64,000 nt of DNA from Aliagarivorans marinus DSM 23064 (GCF_000429485.1 NZ_AUBY01000008.1:248001-312000), one strand, 5' to 3'; shown: positions 45,166-53,753, counted from the stretch's first letter. Translations and numbers: made by a program. The notes: generated by a model from the letters alone, not told the origin.

Positions 45166-45180
45166 TGCGAATTATTTTCA
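45166..45180 (-). promoter_or_regulatory. Fur box upstream of the siderophore receptor
   Basis: On the minus strand TGAAAATAATTCGCA matches TGATAATnATTATCA at 11 of 14 positions. It lies 41-55 bp upstream of the receptor start, the expected place for iron repression of the operon. Confidence 0.5.
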
Positions 45181-45371
45181 TTTGCATTGTAAGAGAAAGA
45201 GACAGAGGTGAAAACTAACAATTTGGTGCAAATTGCTTGCGGCGGTTCTAGGCTTCGCGAAAGGATATTTTGGGTTTAGCTAAAGGATTTTGTGGGGCTA
45301 GTGAGAATGCTCTGAACTTATTCGATAGTGCTTAGCGCCAACAAGTTGCCGACTGCCACGTTAAAAGACTA

Positions 45372-46292
45372 CTAAGCCAGCTTAACGACGGGGACCCAAT
45401 ACTCCATTAGCGCATCGACGGCATCGGCTTGGTAGTTGGCGGGATAGATCTCTAGCTCAAAACCCTCTAAGCCTTGATAGCCCGAGTCGGGTAGCCACTG
45501 CTCCAAGAACCACCACAGGCTGCCGGCCAGCTCACTTACCGGCCCTATGTGGCTGATAACCGCATAGTGTTGCTCGGGAACACTGAGCGCTGTTAAGCCT
45601 TGAATGGCGGCATCAGCGGGCAGCTCGCTCACTTCAACACCGGCAAAGTAGCGATACTGCTGCTGAGTGAGGGAAGGGACATCGATCACCCCAATATGCC
45701 GTAGCTGGCGAGAGGTCGGGCAGCTTGTCAGCAAGGCCTCCCAAAGGCGTGGCACTTGCTGGGCAAACTCAGGCTGCTCGGCAAACAGCCCATCAATGAC
45801 CCCATCGACCGCCACAAGTTGCAAACCATCGAGCCGCTCCAAACGAATGTTGACCAACTTGCTGCGATGCTGCTCGTTGGACTCCATGCGGCTTAAGGGC
45901 AGCACAATTCCTTGTCGTCGACGCTTGCGCCGATACACTCCCGGGGTACAAGCAAAGTGCTGGCGAAACGCGCGGTTAAAGCTTATCTCCGAGCCAAAGC
46001 CCAAGGCCTCGCTCACCTGAGCCACCGTTTGTGAGGTATCCAAAAGCAGCTCCGCTGCCCTACTCAGCTTTATCACCCGTACATACTGCGCCACCTTATA
46101 GCCCGTTTGCGCCTGAAACACCCGCTGCAGCTGCCAACGCGACCAACAGCTTTGCGCCGCGAGCTCATCCAAACTCAGCCCAAGGTGGAGGTTCGTATGG
46201 ATATAGTTGAGTAGGTTTTCGATACGGGTGAAGCGCGTCACACTCAAGCAGTGGTTCCTTTCGCGGCTGGGTAACAGTAGTAAGCCCACCAT
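45372..46292 (-). CDS. AraC-family regulator with GyrI-like ligand domain
   Basis: A 306-residue regulator: N-terminal AraC helix-turn-helix pair (LSLDELAAQSCWSRWQLQRVF; AQVSEALGFGSEISFNRAFRQHF) and C-terminal GyrI-like/effector-binding domain (~150 residues, ending YWVPV). This is the SoxS/Rob-like order (Rob has the same domain order). The start is uncertain: ATG 46292 has no ribosome site, and a GTG at 46244 (VTRFTRIENLLNYI) would begin right at the DNA-binding domain. It lies upstream of the siderophore operon in the same direction with 246 bp between, so a link is not shown. Confidence 0.87.
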   Translation of the reverse strand: MVGLLLLPSRERNHCLSVTRFTRIENLLNYIHTNLHLGLSLDELAAQSCWSRWQLQRVFQAQTGYKVAQYVRVIKLSRAAELLLDTSQTVAQVSEALGFGSEISFNRAFRQHFACTPGVYRRKRRRQGIVLPLSRMESNEQHRSKLVNIRLERLDGLQLVAVDGVIDGLFAEQPEFAQQVPRLWEALLTSCPTSRQLRHIGVIDVPSLTQQQYRYFAGVEVSELPADAAIQGLTALSVPEQHYAVISHIGPVSELAGSLWWFLEQWLPDSGYQGLEGFELEIYPANYQADAVDALMEYWVPVVKLA

Positions 46293-46337
46293 ATTGCAGC
46301 AATCACGCAGCGAAGTATAGAAAGTGGCCCTATGCGA

Positions 46338-47231
46338 CTAACCTGCATCGCCTACATACTCCTGCAAAAACTCCACAAATAACTGCAAGCGCGTGGAGTG
46401 GCCAATCTTCGGTGGATAGAGCATCCACACCTGCCGTGGCTCAATTTGATAGTCGCTGAGTAGCCGTTGCAGGCGGCCTTCTTTTACATCGCCCCACAAC
46501 AAGTGCTCGGGGATGCGGATTACCCCTTGCCCATTCAAAGCCGCGGCGCGCAAGATGTTGTTGTCGGCCACCGAGAGCCAGCCTTGGGCCTCGATAACCT
46601 CGGTTTGGCCGTAGCGTTGGAACTGCCAGTCGCGCCACTCTGGAAAGGCCAAGCACTCCAGCTCTGTTAGGTCACTCGGACGCTGCGGAACGGGGTTGGC
46701 TGACAGATACTCGGGGGATGCCACCACCCAGTGGCTATAGGGCATCAGCTTGCGGGCAATCATGTTCTGTGGCGGATGCTCGGTAACCCGAATCGCCAAG
46801 TCGAAATTGCGCTGGTTCAGATCTTCCAGTTGATGGCCCACCTCTATCTCGAACTTCACCTCCGGATAGCGCTGCTTAAACTGCTGACAGGCATTAACCA
46901 ATATGGTTTGGGCAAACACCGTGGGCGCGGTGATACGCAACACCCCGGCGACGTCTTGGTCGCTGTGTTGCAGCTCGCGCTCCAGCTCTACCAAGCCGCT
47001 GTGCATGGCCTGCGCCTGTAGCAGTACCTTTTGCCCCTCGGTGGTTAGCCGCACCTTACGGGTGGTTCTAACCAACAGCTGGCTACTGAGGTCACGCTCC
47101 AGGCTGCGGATCTGCTGCGACAAATAGCTGCGCGAGATGCCGAGTTGCTCAGCGGCTTTGGAAAAACTCAGCTGCTGGGCGACTTCATAGAACAGCAGCA
47201 TCCGTTCCAGTTTTTTGTGGTGTTTGCTCAT
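46338..47231 (-). CDS. LysR-family regulator
   Basis: A 297-residue LysR regulator with N-terminal winged helix-turn-helix (FYEVAQQLSFSKAAEQLGISRSYLSQQIRSLE) and a periplasmic-binding-like effector domain (GVLRITAPTVFAQTIL). It is divergent from the aldo/keto reductase gene with 148 bp between them, the usual arrangement when a LysR protein controls its neighbour. The TTT-rich intergenic stretch (about 47270-47330) should hold both promoters. Effector unknown. Confidence 0.92.
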   Translation of the reverse strand: MSKHHKKLERMLLFYEVAQQLSFSKAAEQLGISRSYLSQQIRSLERDLSSQLLVRTTRKVRLTTEGQKVLLQAQAMHSGLVELERELQHSDQDVAGVLRITAPTVFAQTILVNACQQFKQRYPEVKFEIEVGHQLEDLNQRNFDLAIRVTEHPPQNMIARKLMPYSHWVVASPEYLSANPVPQRPSDLTELECLAFPEWRDWQFQRYGQTEVIEAQGWLSVADNNILRAAALNGQGVIRIPEHLLWGDVKEGRLQRLLSDYQIEPRQVWMLYPPKIGHSTRLQLFVEFLQEYVGDAG

Positions 47232-47379
47232 CGATACCTTCCTGCTATACCCGCCTCAATTCTACACAATCAAAATTTTTTGTTTGTTATATCAAACAGT
47301 GTTTTCACTTTTAACGGCTTTTTCCCCCACCGCAGCGGCGTATACTTTGCTGTAAATTCTGATACTTAACAGGTGAAAC

Positions 47380-48363
47380 ATGGAATATCGTCGCTTAGGA
47401 AACAGTGGTCTTCAGGTCAGTGAAGTGGGCCTGGGTTCGTGGGTAACCTTTGGCAAGCAGGTCGACTTGGGCGCCGCCAAGCAAATCATGACCAAGGCCT
47501 ACGATGCGGGCATCAACTTCTTCGATAATGCCGAGGGCTACGAAGCCGGTGAGAGCGAGCGCTTGATGGGTCAAGCCATCGATGAGCTAGGCTGGAGCCG
47601 TGACAGCTACGTGGTATCTAGCAAGGTGTTTTGGGGCGGCGAAAAACCCACCCAGCGCGGCCTTAGCCGCAAGCACGTCTTCGACGCCTGCCACGCCGCC
47701 CTTAAGCGCCTGCGCGTCGACTACCTCGACCTGTACTACTGCCATCGCCCAGATATCGACACCCCGATCTATGAGACCGTGCGCGCTATGCACGACTTGG
47801 TCAGCCAAGGCAAAGTGATGTACTGGGGCACCTCGGAGTGGAGCGCTCAGCAGATCACCGAAGCCTGGGCCGTGGCCAAGGCCGAAAACCTGCACGCGCC
47901 AGTGATGGAACAGCCGCAGTACAACATGCTAATCCGCGATAAAGTGGAGGCCGAATACCTACCGCTGTACTCGCTGACCGGCCTCGGCACCACCATCTTC
48001 TCGCCACTGGCCAGCGGCCTACTCACCGGTAAGTACCTGAAAGGCATTCCAGAGGACAGCCGACTGAGCCTGCCAGGCTACGAATGGCTGCGCGATATGC
48101 TGATGGGTGAGAACAACAAGCTTGAGCAGATTGCCCAACTTAACCAACTGGCCGCCAGCCTGGGCATGCCACTGCACCATTTGGCGCTTAACTGGTGTTT
48201 GCGTACACCGCATGTCAGCAGCGTGATCTTGGGTGTATCTAAGCTAGAGCAGCTAGACGACAACCTGCAGGCGCTGACCCTGAAAGGCCAGATCGGCAAT
48301 GAGATTTGGCAGCAGGTGGATGAGATCTTGGGGAATAAACCAGCGGGGCCAGAGCGCTTCTAA
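47380..48363 (+). CDS. Aldo/keto reductase, voltage-gated K+ channel beta-subunit type
   Basis: A 327-residue NADPH-dependent aldo/keto reductase barrel. The tetrad is visible: D and Y in FFDNAEGYEAGESE, K in VVSSKVFWGG and H in LYYCHRPD. Similarity is to Kv-beta-like reductases (long WFSPLASGLLTGKY-type segment, here FSPLASGLLTGKYL). The substrate is unknown; family members reduce aldehydes and ketones. It is divergent from a LysR gene that probably regulates it, and closed by a complex terminator. Confidence 0.92.
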   Translation: MEYRRLGNSGLQVSEVGLGSWVTFGKQVDLGAAKQIMTKAYDAGINFFDNAEGYEAGESERLMGQAIDELGWSRDSYVVSSKVFWGGEKPTQRGLSRKHVFDACHAALKRLRVDYLDLYYCHRPDIDTPIYETVRAMHDLVSQGKVMYWGTSEWSAQQITEAWAVAKAENLHAPVMEQPQYNMLIRDKVEAEYLPLYSLTGLGTTIFSPLASGLLTGKYLKGIPEDSRLSLPGYEWLRDMLMGENNKLEQIAQLNQLAASLGMPLHHLALNWCLRTPHVSSVILGVSKLEQLDDNLQALTLKGQIGNEIWQQVDEILGNKPAGPERF

Positions 48364-48384
48364 ACGCTAGCTTGTAAACGTGAG

Positions 48385-48444
48385 CGCTCACCCTTAAGTG
48401 CCCAATATCTGATGATATATTGGCGCTTTCGGTGAGCGTTTTTT
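48385..48444 (+). terminator. Branched terminator after the aldo/keto reductase
   Basis: CGCTCACC (48385-48392) pairs with GGTGAGCG (48431-48438), followed by T6. The 38-base interior holds a second AT-rich inverted repeat around 48403-48422, so the transcript end would be a nested hairpin. The left arm is also part of a perfect GTGAGCGCTCAC palindrome. Confidence 0.75.
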
Positions 48445-48490
48445 GTTTGGCTTCACCTGTTGATGAGCACTAAGAAACAAGGATAAGCAG

Positions 48491-49120
48491 ATGGTCGATT
48501 TTCGTAGCGGCAGTTGGATTAACCCACCCAAGCAGTTTGACGTGAGCGCCAATACCGTCTCGATAACCACCGAGCCGGGCACCGATTTTTGGCAACGCTC
48601 CTACTACGGCTTTCGCAACGACAATGCCCCAGCCCTGCAGATCCGCTCCAGCGATAACTTCACCTTTACCGCCAAAGTCAGCTTTGACTACCAAGCCCAG
48701 TTCGATCAGTGTGGGCTGATTATCTACCTCGATAACGAGAACTGGTTTAAAGCCTCCATCGAGTACGAGAACGCCCAGTTCTCCCGCCTTGGCAGCGTGG
48801 TCACAAACCTGGGCTACTCCGACTGGGCCACCGCCGATATTCCCCTACCCCAAGCGACTTGGTACCGGCTAAGCCGCCGCGGCCCCGACTTTCTGATTGA
48901 GTCGTCCTTCGATGGCATCGAGTTTAAACAAATGCGCATTTTCCACCTGCATAAACTCGGTGAAACCAGCCCTGAGATGGGTAAGTGCAACCCACCGTTG
49001 CCTGCAGAGAACGAGGTGAGCTTTGGCGTATATGCCTGCAGCCCCACCGATTCATCGTTTACTGCGACATTTACTGAGATGAGTTTGACCGATTGCCAGT
49101 GGTTGGCGCACCTGGTTTAG
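48491..49120 (+). CDS. DUF1349 family protein
   Basis: A 209-residue cytoplasmic protein of the DUF1349 family, a concanavalin-like beta-sandwich. Typical segments are GTDFWQRSYYGF, AKVSFDYQAQFDQCGLIIYLD, WFKASIEYEN and the C-terminal FGVYACSP. Family members may bind or act on carbohydrates; no catalytic residues can be named. The ATG has an AAGGAT site. It follows the aldo/keto reductase terminator, so it is probably a separate unit. Confidence 0.88.
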   Translation: MVDFRSGSWINPPKQFDVSANTVSITTEPGTDFWQRSYYGFRNDNAPALQIRSSDNFTFTAKVSFDYQAQFDQCGLIIYLDNENWFKASIEYENAQFSRLGSVVTNLGYSDWATADIPLPQATWYRLSRRGPDFLIESSFDGIEFKQMRIFHLHKLGETSPEMGKCNPPLPAENEVSFGVYACSPTDSSFTATFTEMSLTDCQWLAHLV

Positions 49121-49229
49121 ACTTTTGCCGGGAAAGCGCCCCCTTTCATCTGAGATCAAACCTTCTTTCGCATTCACAGTTTTCGACTGTCTAGGTAAGC
49201 CCTTGTTGGATATGGCCTGATCCAAATGA

Positions 49230-49251
49230 TAATCTGTAATTAAACAGATTA
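49230..49251. promoter_or_regulatory. Inverted repeat upstream of the NDT/TIR-like gene
   Basis: TAATCTGT and ACAGATTA form a perfect 8-bp inverted repeat around six A/T bases, 51 bp upstream of the first gene of the AT-rich cassette. It could be an operator for a dimeric repressor or overlap the promoter. Confidence 0.5.
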
Positions 49252-49301
49252 ATCAATAGGGAGCTGTTACTTTTATAGCTGCCCTTGATAAGGAAGTAGT
49301 G

Positions 49302-50183
49302 ATGGCAAAAGAAAACAGCAATGTACAAACATGTGGCATTGTAATGCCCATTTCAGGTATAGATGGCTGCTCAGAGTCTCATTGGTCTGAAGTCTTAAGT
49401 ATTCTTACGGATGCTATCGAAGATGCAGATTTCGAAGGAAACTTAGTTAGTAATGCAGACGATGTTGGCATTATCCACAAAAGAATTATCCAAAATCTCT
49501 ATGACAATCCTATTGTTGTCTGTGACGTTAGTTGCAAAAACCCCAATGTCATGTTTGAACTTGGAATGAGACTGGCTTTTGATAAGCCGACAATAATCGT
49601 CAAAGATGACAAAACCTCATACTCCTTCGACACCTCCTCAATTGAGCACTTAGAGTACCCTCGCGACTTACGATTCAGCCAAATTGTAGAGTTTAAAGAA
49701 AAACTTTCAGAGAAAATACAAGCAACTTACAATAAATCGACATCTGACGACAACTACACAACCTTTCTAAAACATTTTGGTGAATTTAAAGTTGCTAAAA
49801 TAGACAAAAAAGAAGTTTCTGCACAGGAATTTATACTAGAAGAAATTAAGAACTTAAGGCGTTCTTTATCTCGTATGGAGAGGGCTGGACTATCTCGAAA
49901 ACTTGATAATTATGGTATAGATACTGATATAGACATCTGTTTAGGCCATGGCGAGCGTCACGATATTTCTGAGCATTTCAGAAGATTCATGGAGCATCCA
50001 GCTCTTAAGAATGTAGGTGTAAAGGAAGTGAGTCCTGACCATGTCCATATAATTGCTGACATCAAGGATGAGTACCCTAAAGAGCTAGTTAGAGAGGAAC
50101 TTGAAAGCATGACTGGTTTAAAAAACCGAAAAGCCAAGTCTAATAAAACCAAGAGGGATAGCTATAATGGCCCATCATTTTGA
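49302..50183 (+). CDS. NDT/TIR-like fold protein, putative defence effector or sensor
   Basis: A 293-residue protein. The first ~105 residues resemble the nucleoside 2-deoxyribosyltransferase/TIR-like fold: CGIVMPISG, a helix ending NADDVGIIHKRIIQNLYDNP, then VVCDVSCKNPNVMFELGMRLAF (D75, N80, E86) and PTIIVKDD. Such domains often hydrolyse NAD or nucleotides, or sense them, in bacterial immunity. The remainder is helical (EEIKNLRRSLSRMERAG) and ends in a small alpha/beta part and a basic tail, without a match I know. ATG 49302 is preferred over the adjoining GTG. AT-rich with AGA and AAA codons, unlike its neighbours. Confidence 0.6.
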   Translation: MAKENSNVQTCGIVMPISGIDGCSESHWSEVLSILTDAIEDADFEGNLVSNADDVGIIHKRIIQNLYDNPIVVCDVSCKNPNVMFELGMRLAFDKPTIIVKDDKTSYSFDTSSIEHLEYPRDLRFSQIVEFKEKLSEKIQATYNKSTSDDNYTTFLKHFGEFKVAKIDKKEVSAQEFILEEIKNLRRSLSRMERAGLSRKLDNYGIDTDIDICLGHGERHDISEHFRRFMEHPALKNVGVKEVSPDHVHIIADIKDEYPKELVREELESMTGLKNRKAKSNKTKRDSYNGPSF

Positions 50184-50249
50184 TAAGTATAATGAAATTT
50201 TATCGAGAGCTTTCGCTACGGTCTTTTTGTTTTTAGGTAAAGCAAATAC

Positions 50250-50663
50250 ATGAGCAGAAATCAAGCTTTAGAAAGAGTTGGAAGAGCTAGGGTTGCGTAC
50301 GTGCTTCAAAAAAAAGGGTGGAGGGTTGGCGAAGCATTTGATGATGGTTACGACCTATTAGCACACCACCCAGAGAAAAATGTAACATGCTACATTGAAC
50401 TTAAAACCATGGACTCATCTAACAGAGGTACAGATACAAACTTAACTGCTCCAGTGAGTCAAAAAGAAAGGCAAACCTGCACCCATATCATCATATATCT
50501 AGAACCAGAAGGGAGATACTTCATAGCAAGAAAGGATAACATTCTTACTTCGAAGGGAAACATCTTTGCAGCAACAAACAAGTCCGGTTCTTTGCGTAGC
50601 CCTCGAGAACATAGTAAGAGCTTTGCGAAGTATGAAAACAAATGGAATGAGCTTACTAAATAG
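50250..50663 (+). CDS. PD-(D/E)XK nuclease-like protein
   Basis: A 137-residue protein with the order of a restriction-endonuclease-like core: helix with E9 (ALERVGRARVAYVLQKKGW), D35 in DDGYDLLAHH, and E50-x-K52 in YIELKTMD. This pattern is seen in Mrr-like and DUF4365-like nucleases. No methyltransferase or helicase accompanies it. It follows the NDT/TIR-like gene by 66 bp, same strand and same AT-rich composition, suggesting one transferred cassette. DNA cleavage is predicted, not shown. Confidence 0.6.
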   Translation: MSRNQALERVGRARVAYVLQKKGWRVGEAFDDGYDLLAHHPEKNVTCYIELKTMDSSNRGTDTNLTAPVSQKERQTCTHIIIYLEPEGRYFIARKDNILTSKGNIFAATNKSGSLRSPREHSKSFAKYENKWNELTK

Positions 50664-50763
50664 CACCATTAAAGGTTTTTGGAATATAGTCAATTGATTT
50701 CAACAAACAATCCGGAGACAACAATGCTAGTGCTAAAAGTAGATCAGAGTAAAACAAGAATAA

Positions 50764-50910
50764 GTCGAGGTGTTTGCCGATGACGCGGCCCATGCTACTT
50801 ACTTGGAGTCGCTGCACTTCAAAACCTTTATGGAGACCATCTCCCCGCTGGTTGAAGGAGAGATGGCGGTGGAGAAATACTCGCCGTGTTTTCCTGCGGA
50901 CCTTGCTTAA
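50764..50910 (+). pseudogene. C-terminal fragment of an ABM-type monooxygenase gene
   Basis: An open frame from 50764 to the TAA at 50908 encodes EVFADDAAHATYLESLHF followed by a KTFMETISPLV-type helix. This is the C-terminal half of a small antibiotic-biosynthesis-monooxygenase protein. There is no start codon or N-terminal half, and the DNA before it is AT-rich. The codon use of the fragment is core-like. I read it as an older gene cut by insertion of the preceding cassette. Confidence 0.65.
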
Positions 50911-51066
50911 GGGCCCTTAACACCCGCGCTAAATATTCTCCGTTAAAATGCAGCTTCGCTGTCAGAACTTGCACAGCATCACTGGCAAAGACGGTTAAAC
51001 ATGTCCTCAGAAACGCCCAGTATCTGTTGCTATAATGCGCAGCCGGAACACTGTGATATAGAACCC

Positions 51067-51432
51067 ATGAGCACCACTAAAGAGCAAGATGAACAAATCG
51101 CAAACATGAGTTTCACCAAGATCTACCCCTTATATGTGGCGAAAGTATCCAAGAAAGGACGAACTGAACAAGAGCTTATTCAGGTGATTTCATGGCTCAC
51201 CGGTTATGATAAAGGACAGATCCAAGGCTTCGTCCAAGACGATGTTACATTTCGCGATTTTTTCAAAGGCGCATCAATTCACCCAAACTCTTTTCTGATT
51301 ACAGGAAAGGTTTGTGGGTTTAAAGTCGAAGACATCCAAACGCCACTGACACGACATGCAAGATATTTGGACAAGCTGGTCGATGAACTCGCAAAAGGCA
51401 AACAGATGGAGAAGATTCTTCGCACGCCCTAG
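51067..51432 (+). CDS. DUF2200 family protein
   Basis: A 121-residue cytoplasmic protein of the DUF2200 family (MSFTKIYPLYVAKVSKKGRT, then LTGYDKGQIQGF and a helical C-terminus). ATG 51067 matches the usual family start; an upstream in-frame ATG at 51001 adds a cysteine-rich segment not expected in the family. Function unknown. It lies alone beyond the AT-rich cassette, and has core-like composition. Confidence 0.87.
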   Translation: MSTTKEQDEQIANMSFTKIYPLYVAKVSKKGRTEQELIQVISWLTGYDKGQIQGFVQDDVTFRDFFKGASIHPNSFLITGKVCGFKVEDIQTPLTRHARYLDKLVDELAKGKQMEKILRTP

Positions 51433-51499
51433 CGAGCCCATGCCGCTGCGACCTTAAGTGCAGTGAATTGCCATAATGCTGAATTCAAAACTCCTTCCA

Positions 51500-52117
51500 C
51501 TAAACCCGCAGCCCCACATTAGATAACTGCATCGGCACAAAGCCCGGCAGCGCTTCCACCCTAGCCAGCCATGCCTCAATCGCCGGATAGCCCTTTAAGC
51601 TCACTCCCCCTTCTGGGGCCAGCTTGGTGTAGCTGTACATCGCCAAGTCAGCGATGGTTGGGTGGCTGCCCACCAGCCAATCGCGTAGCAGTAAGTAGCC
51701 CTCTAGCTGGGCAAACAGCTTGGCTGCTTCCTGCAACAAGCTCGGTCTGTCTATGGGGCGGTTAAACAGGTTGGCGGCTCGCAGCTTGGAGGCCGTGCCC
51801 GCCAAGCGATTGGCAGCCAGCGAAAGGAAGGTTTCGACCTGAGCGCGTAGCTCGGGGGCCTCGGGCAGCCATTGCTGCGACTTATCGTACTTACTCGCCA
51901 AGTACACCAAGATGGCGTTGGAATCAGCGATCACCACATCGCCATCTTGCAGCACCGGGATCTGGCCAAAGGGGTTTAGGGCTAAGAACTCGGGCTGGTG
52001 TTGTTCGCCTTTGAGCAAATCCACCGTGACCAACTCAAACTCCAGTTCAAGCAGGCTAAGCAACATATGGGGGCGATGGGCGTGGCCCGAGATGGGGTGC
52101 CAGTAGAGTGTAATCAT
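51500..52117 (-). CDS. Glutathione S-transferase family protein
   Basis: A 205-residue GST with N-terminal thioredoxin-like domain (LYWHPISGHAHRPHMLLSLL, then NPFGQIPVLQDGDVVIADSNAILVYLA) and C-terminal helical domain (SHPTIADLAMYSY). I chose ATG 52117, which has a GGAG site; a longer frame to 52219 enters the promoter region. It is divergent from a LysR gene with about 105 bp between, and is probably controlled by it. Likely detoxification or glutathione-dependent reduction; substrate unknown. Confidence 0.92.
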   Translation of the reverse strand: MITLYWHPISGHAHRPHMLLSLLELEFELVTVDLLKGEQHQPEFLALNPFGQIPVLQDGDVVIADSNAILVYLASKYDKSQQWLPEAPELRAQVETFLSLAANRLAGTASKLRAANLFNRPIDRPSLLQEAAKLFAQLEGYLLLRDWLVGSHPTIADLAMYSYTKLAPEGGVSLKGYPAIEAWLARVEALPGFVPMQLSNVGLRV

Positions 52118-52222
52118 GGTGTGCTCCGTGTCGATGTGATGGCTGTGTTTATTAAAGAGCGACTTGCGCCCCAGAAAAACCCCGTTAGCATGGAATGATA
52201 ATTTCCAATTTGTTGACAAAGC

Positions 52223-53116
52223 ATGGACACTATCGACGGAATGAGAACAGTGGTGGCAGTCGTGGAAACCGGCTCATTTACTGCAGCCGCTGAGCGGCAA
52301 GGGATATCAAAGTCGCTCGCCTCCAAGTACATCAATCAGGTTGAGGCGCAGTTAGGGCTCAGCCTGTTTCATCGCACCACCCGCAAGCTCTCAGTCAATC
52401 AGGCCGGGCAGCAATACTACCGCCAAGCCCTCGAAGTGCTGGCTCAGTTCGACAAGCTATATAACCAGCTACACTCCAGCCGCCAACACGCCTCTGGGCC
52501 GCTTAAAGTAACCGCCTCACAGAGCTTTGCCGAGGAGCTGCTCAGCCCGCTGATCCCTGAGTTCTTAGCGCGCTATCCTGACATTGAAATCGATATGGTG
52601 GTGACCAACCAAAAGCTCGATTTGGTGGAGCAAGGCATCGATATCGCCTTTCGCGCCAGCGAACTAAACGACTCCAGCCTTAACTACCGGCCGATTATGC
52701 CGCTGCAAAGCTCGCTCTACGCCTCGCCAGCATTGGCCAAGCAAGTGAAAACCGCAAGCAGCATCGAGCAGTTGCCTTGCTTGGTGGACACCAACCTGCA
52801 CCCCACCTGTCGTTGGCCGCTAAGCGCCGATGCCACAGAGCATCAAGGCAGTGCCACCATCGCCATCCAGCCGGTGTTTAAGAGCAATAGCCCACGGCTG
52901 ATACGCCAATTAACCTTGGCAGGCCTTGGGGTGAGTTATCAGCCGGATATGATCGTCGCAAACTACGTGGCCAGCGTTCAGCTAGTCAAAATAGAAACCG
53001 ATGTGGCACCTCTGCAAGTGCCGTTAAATGCCCTGTTTCGTGGTGGCTCCTATCAACCGGAGCGGGTAAAGGTCTTTTTGGATTTTGTAACAGCGAAACT
53101 TTGCGTCAAAGGCTAA
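52223..53116 (+). CDS. LysR-family regulator divergent from GST gene
   Basis: A 297-residue LysR regulator. The helix-turn-helix (VVAVVETGSFTAAAERQGIS then KSLASKYINQVEAQLG) and the effector domain (GPLKVTASQSFAEELLSPLI) are intact. It matches the CrgA/YafC-type subgroup with FHRTTRKLSVN after the wing. The divergent GST gene is its obvious target; autoregulation is typical for the family. Confidence 0.92.
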   Translation: MDTIDGMRTVVAVVETGSFTAAAERQGISKSLASKYINQVEAQLGLSLFHRTTRKLSVNQAGQQYYRQALEVLAQFDKLYNQLHSSRQHASGPLKVTASQSFAEELLSPLIPEFLARYPDIEIDMVVTNQKLDLVEQGIDIAFRASELNDSSLNYRPIMPLQSSLYASPALAKQVKTASSIEQLPCLVDTNLHPTCRWPLSADATEHQGSATIAIQPVFKSNSPRLIRQLTLAGLGVSYQPDMIVANYVASVQLVKIETDVAPLQVPLNALFRGGSYQPERVKVFLDFVTAKLCVKG

Positions 53117-53189
53117 GTGGCCAGACCTAATTGCTTGCGTTTTCATTAAATACTAAAATCCCGCCGTCAAAAACAGGGAAAGTAACAAC

Positions 53190-53639
53190 GTGGCAAATAC
53201 CAAGCTAAACAACGAAAAAAAACCGTTCTTCGTTCTCGCTAAAGGCGAAATTATCGTAGCGGTAAACCTGCTCGACAGCACTGCAGGTGATGAGATTAGG
53301 CAACTTCAACAAGAAGGCTTTGCGATTGTCACTGAGAACTGCCAGGCCGAAACCAGCGAGTTGGCAATCGATAAGTACTCCAAAGGGTTTGTCTGGTGGA
53401 ATGTGTGGGGCTCTCTGAACGCGATTGTGGCGTTTGTTGTAGCGGTAAACTCCGCAATCGAGGGGGACTATCTGCTATCCATTGCTCTTGTATTGATTTT
53501 TGTTGGCGCCCTAATGGTCCTTAAAAAGAACAAGTATGCCTTTCTGGTTATGACGGTGCTGTCCTTGAATCCAGTGATTTGGATCATCAACGGTATCTAT
53601 CTCAATGAGCGCTGGGATTACCCCAGCTTGAACAGATAA
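53190..53639 (+). CDS. Small inner-membrane protein of unknown function
   Basis: A 149-residue protein with a soluble ~65-residue N-terminal part (AKGEIIVAVNLLDSTAGDEI) and two to three C-terminal hydrophobic segments. The start is GTG with an AGGGAAA site. I do not recognise a family. A hairpin at 53659-53679 follows, and the ABC operon downstream has its own regulatory palindrome, so it seems monocistronic. Confidence 0.65.
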   Translation: MANTKLNNEKKPFFVLAKGEIIVAVNLLDSTAGDEIRQLQQEGFAIVTENCQAETSELAIDKYSKGFVWWNVWGSLNAIVAFVVAVNSAIEGDYLLSIALVLIFVGALMVLKKNKYAFLVMTVLSLNPVIWIINGIYLNERWDYPSLNR

Positions 53640-53658
53640 TCGGCCGCAGTTTGCCCAT

Positions 53659-53679
53659 TGGGGGGTAGATAGCCCCCCA
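53659..53679 (+). terminator. GC-rich hairpin after the small membrane protein
   Basis: TGGGGGG (53659-53665) pairs perfectly with CCCCCCA (53673-53679) around a seven-base loop. No T-run follows, so intrinsic termination is possible but not certain. Confidence 0.4.
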
Positions 53680-53753
53680 TTAGCGCCTGTTCAAACCCCT
53701 TGAGCGCCCCCTCTTCATTAACTATCCACCAACAAACTTCTCTGAACTGTCAC

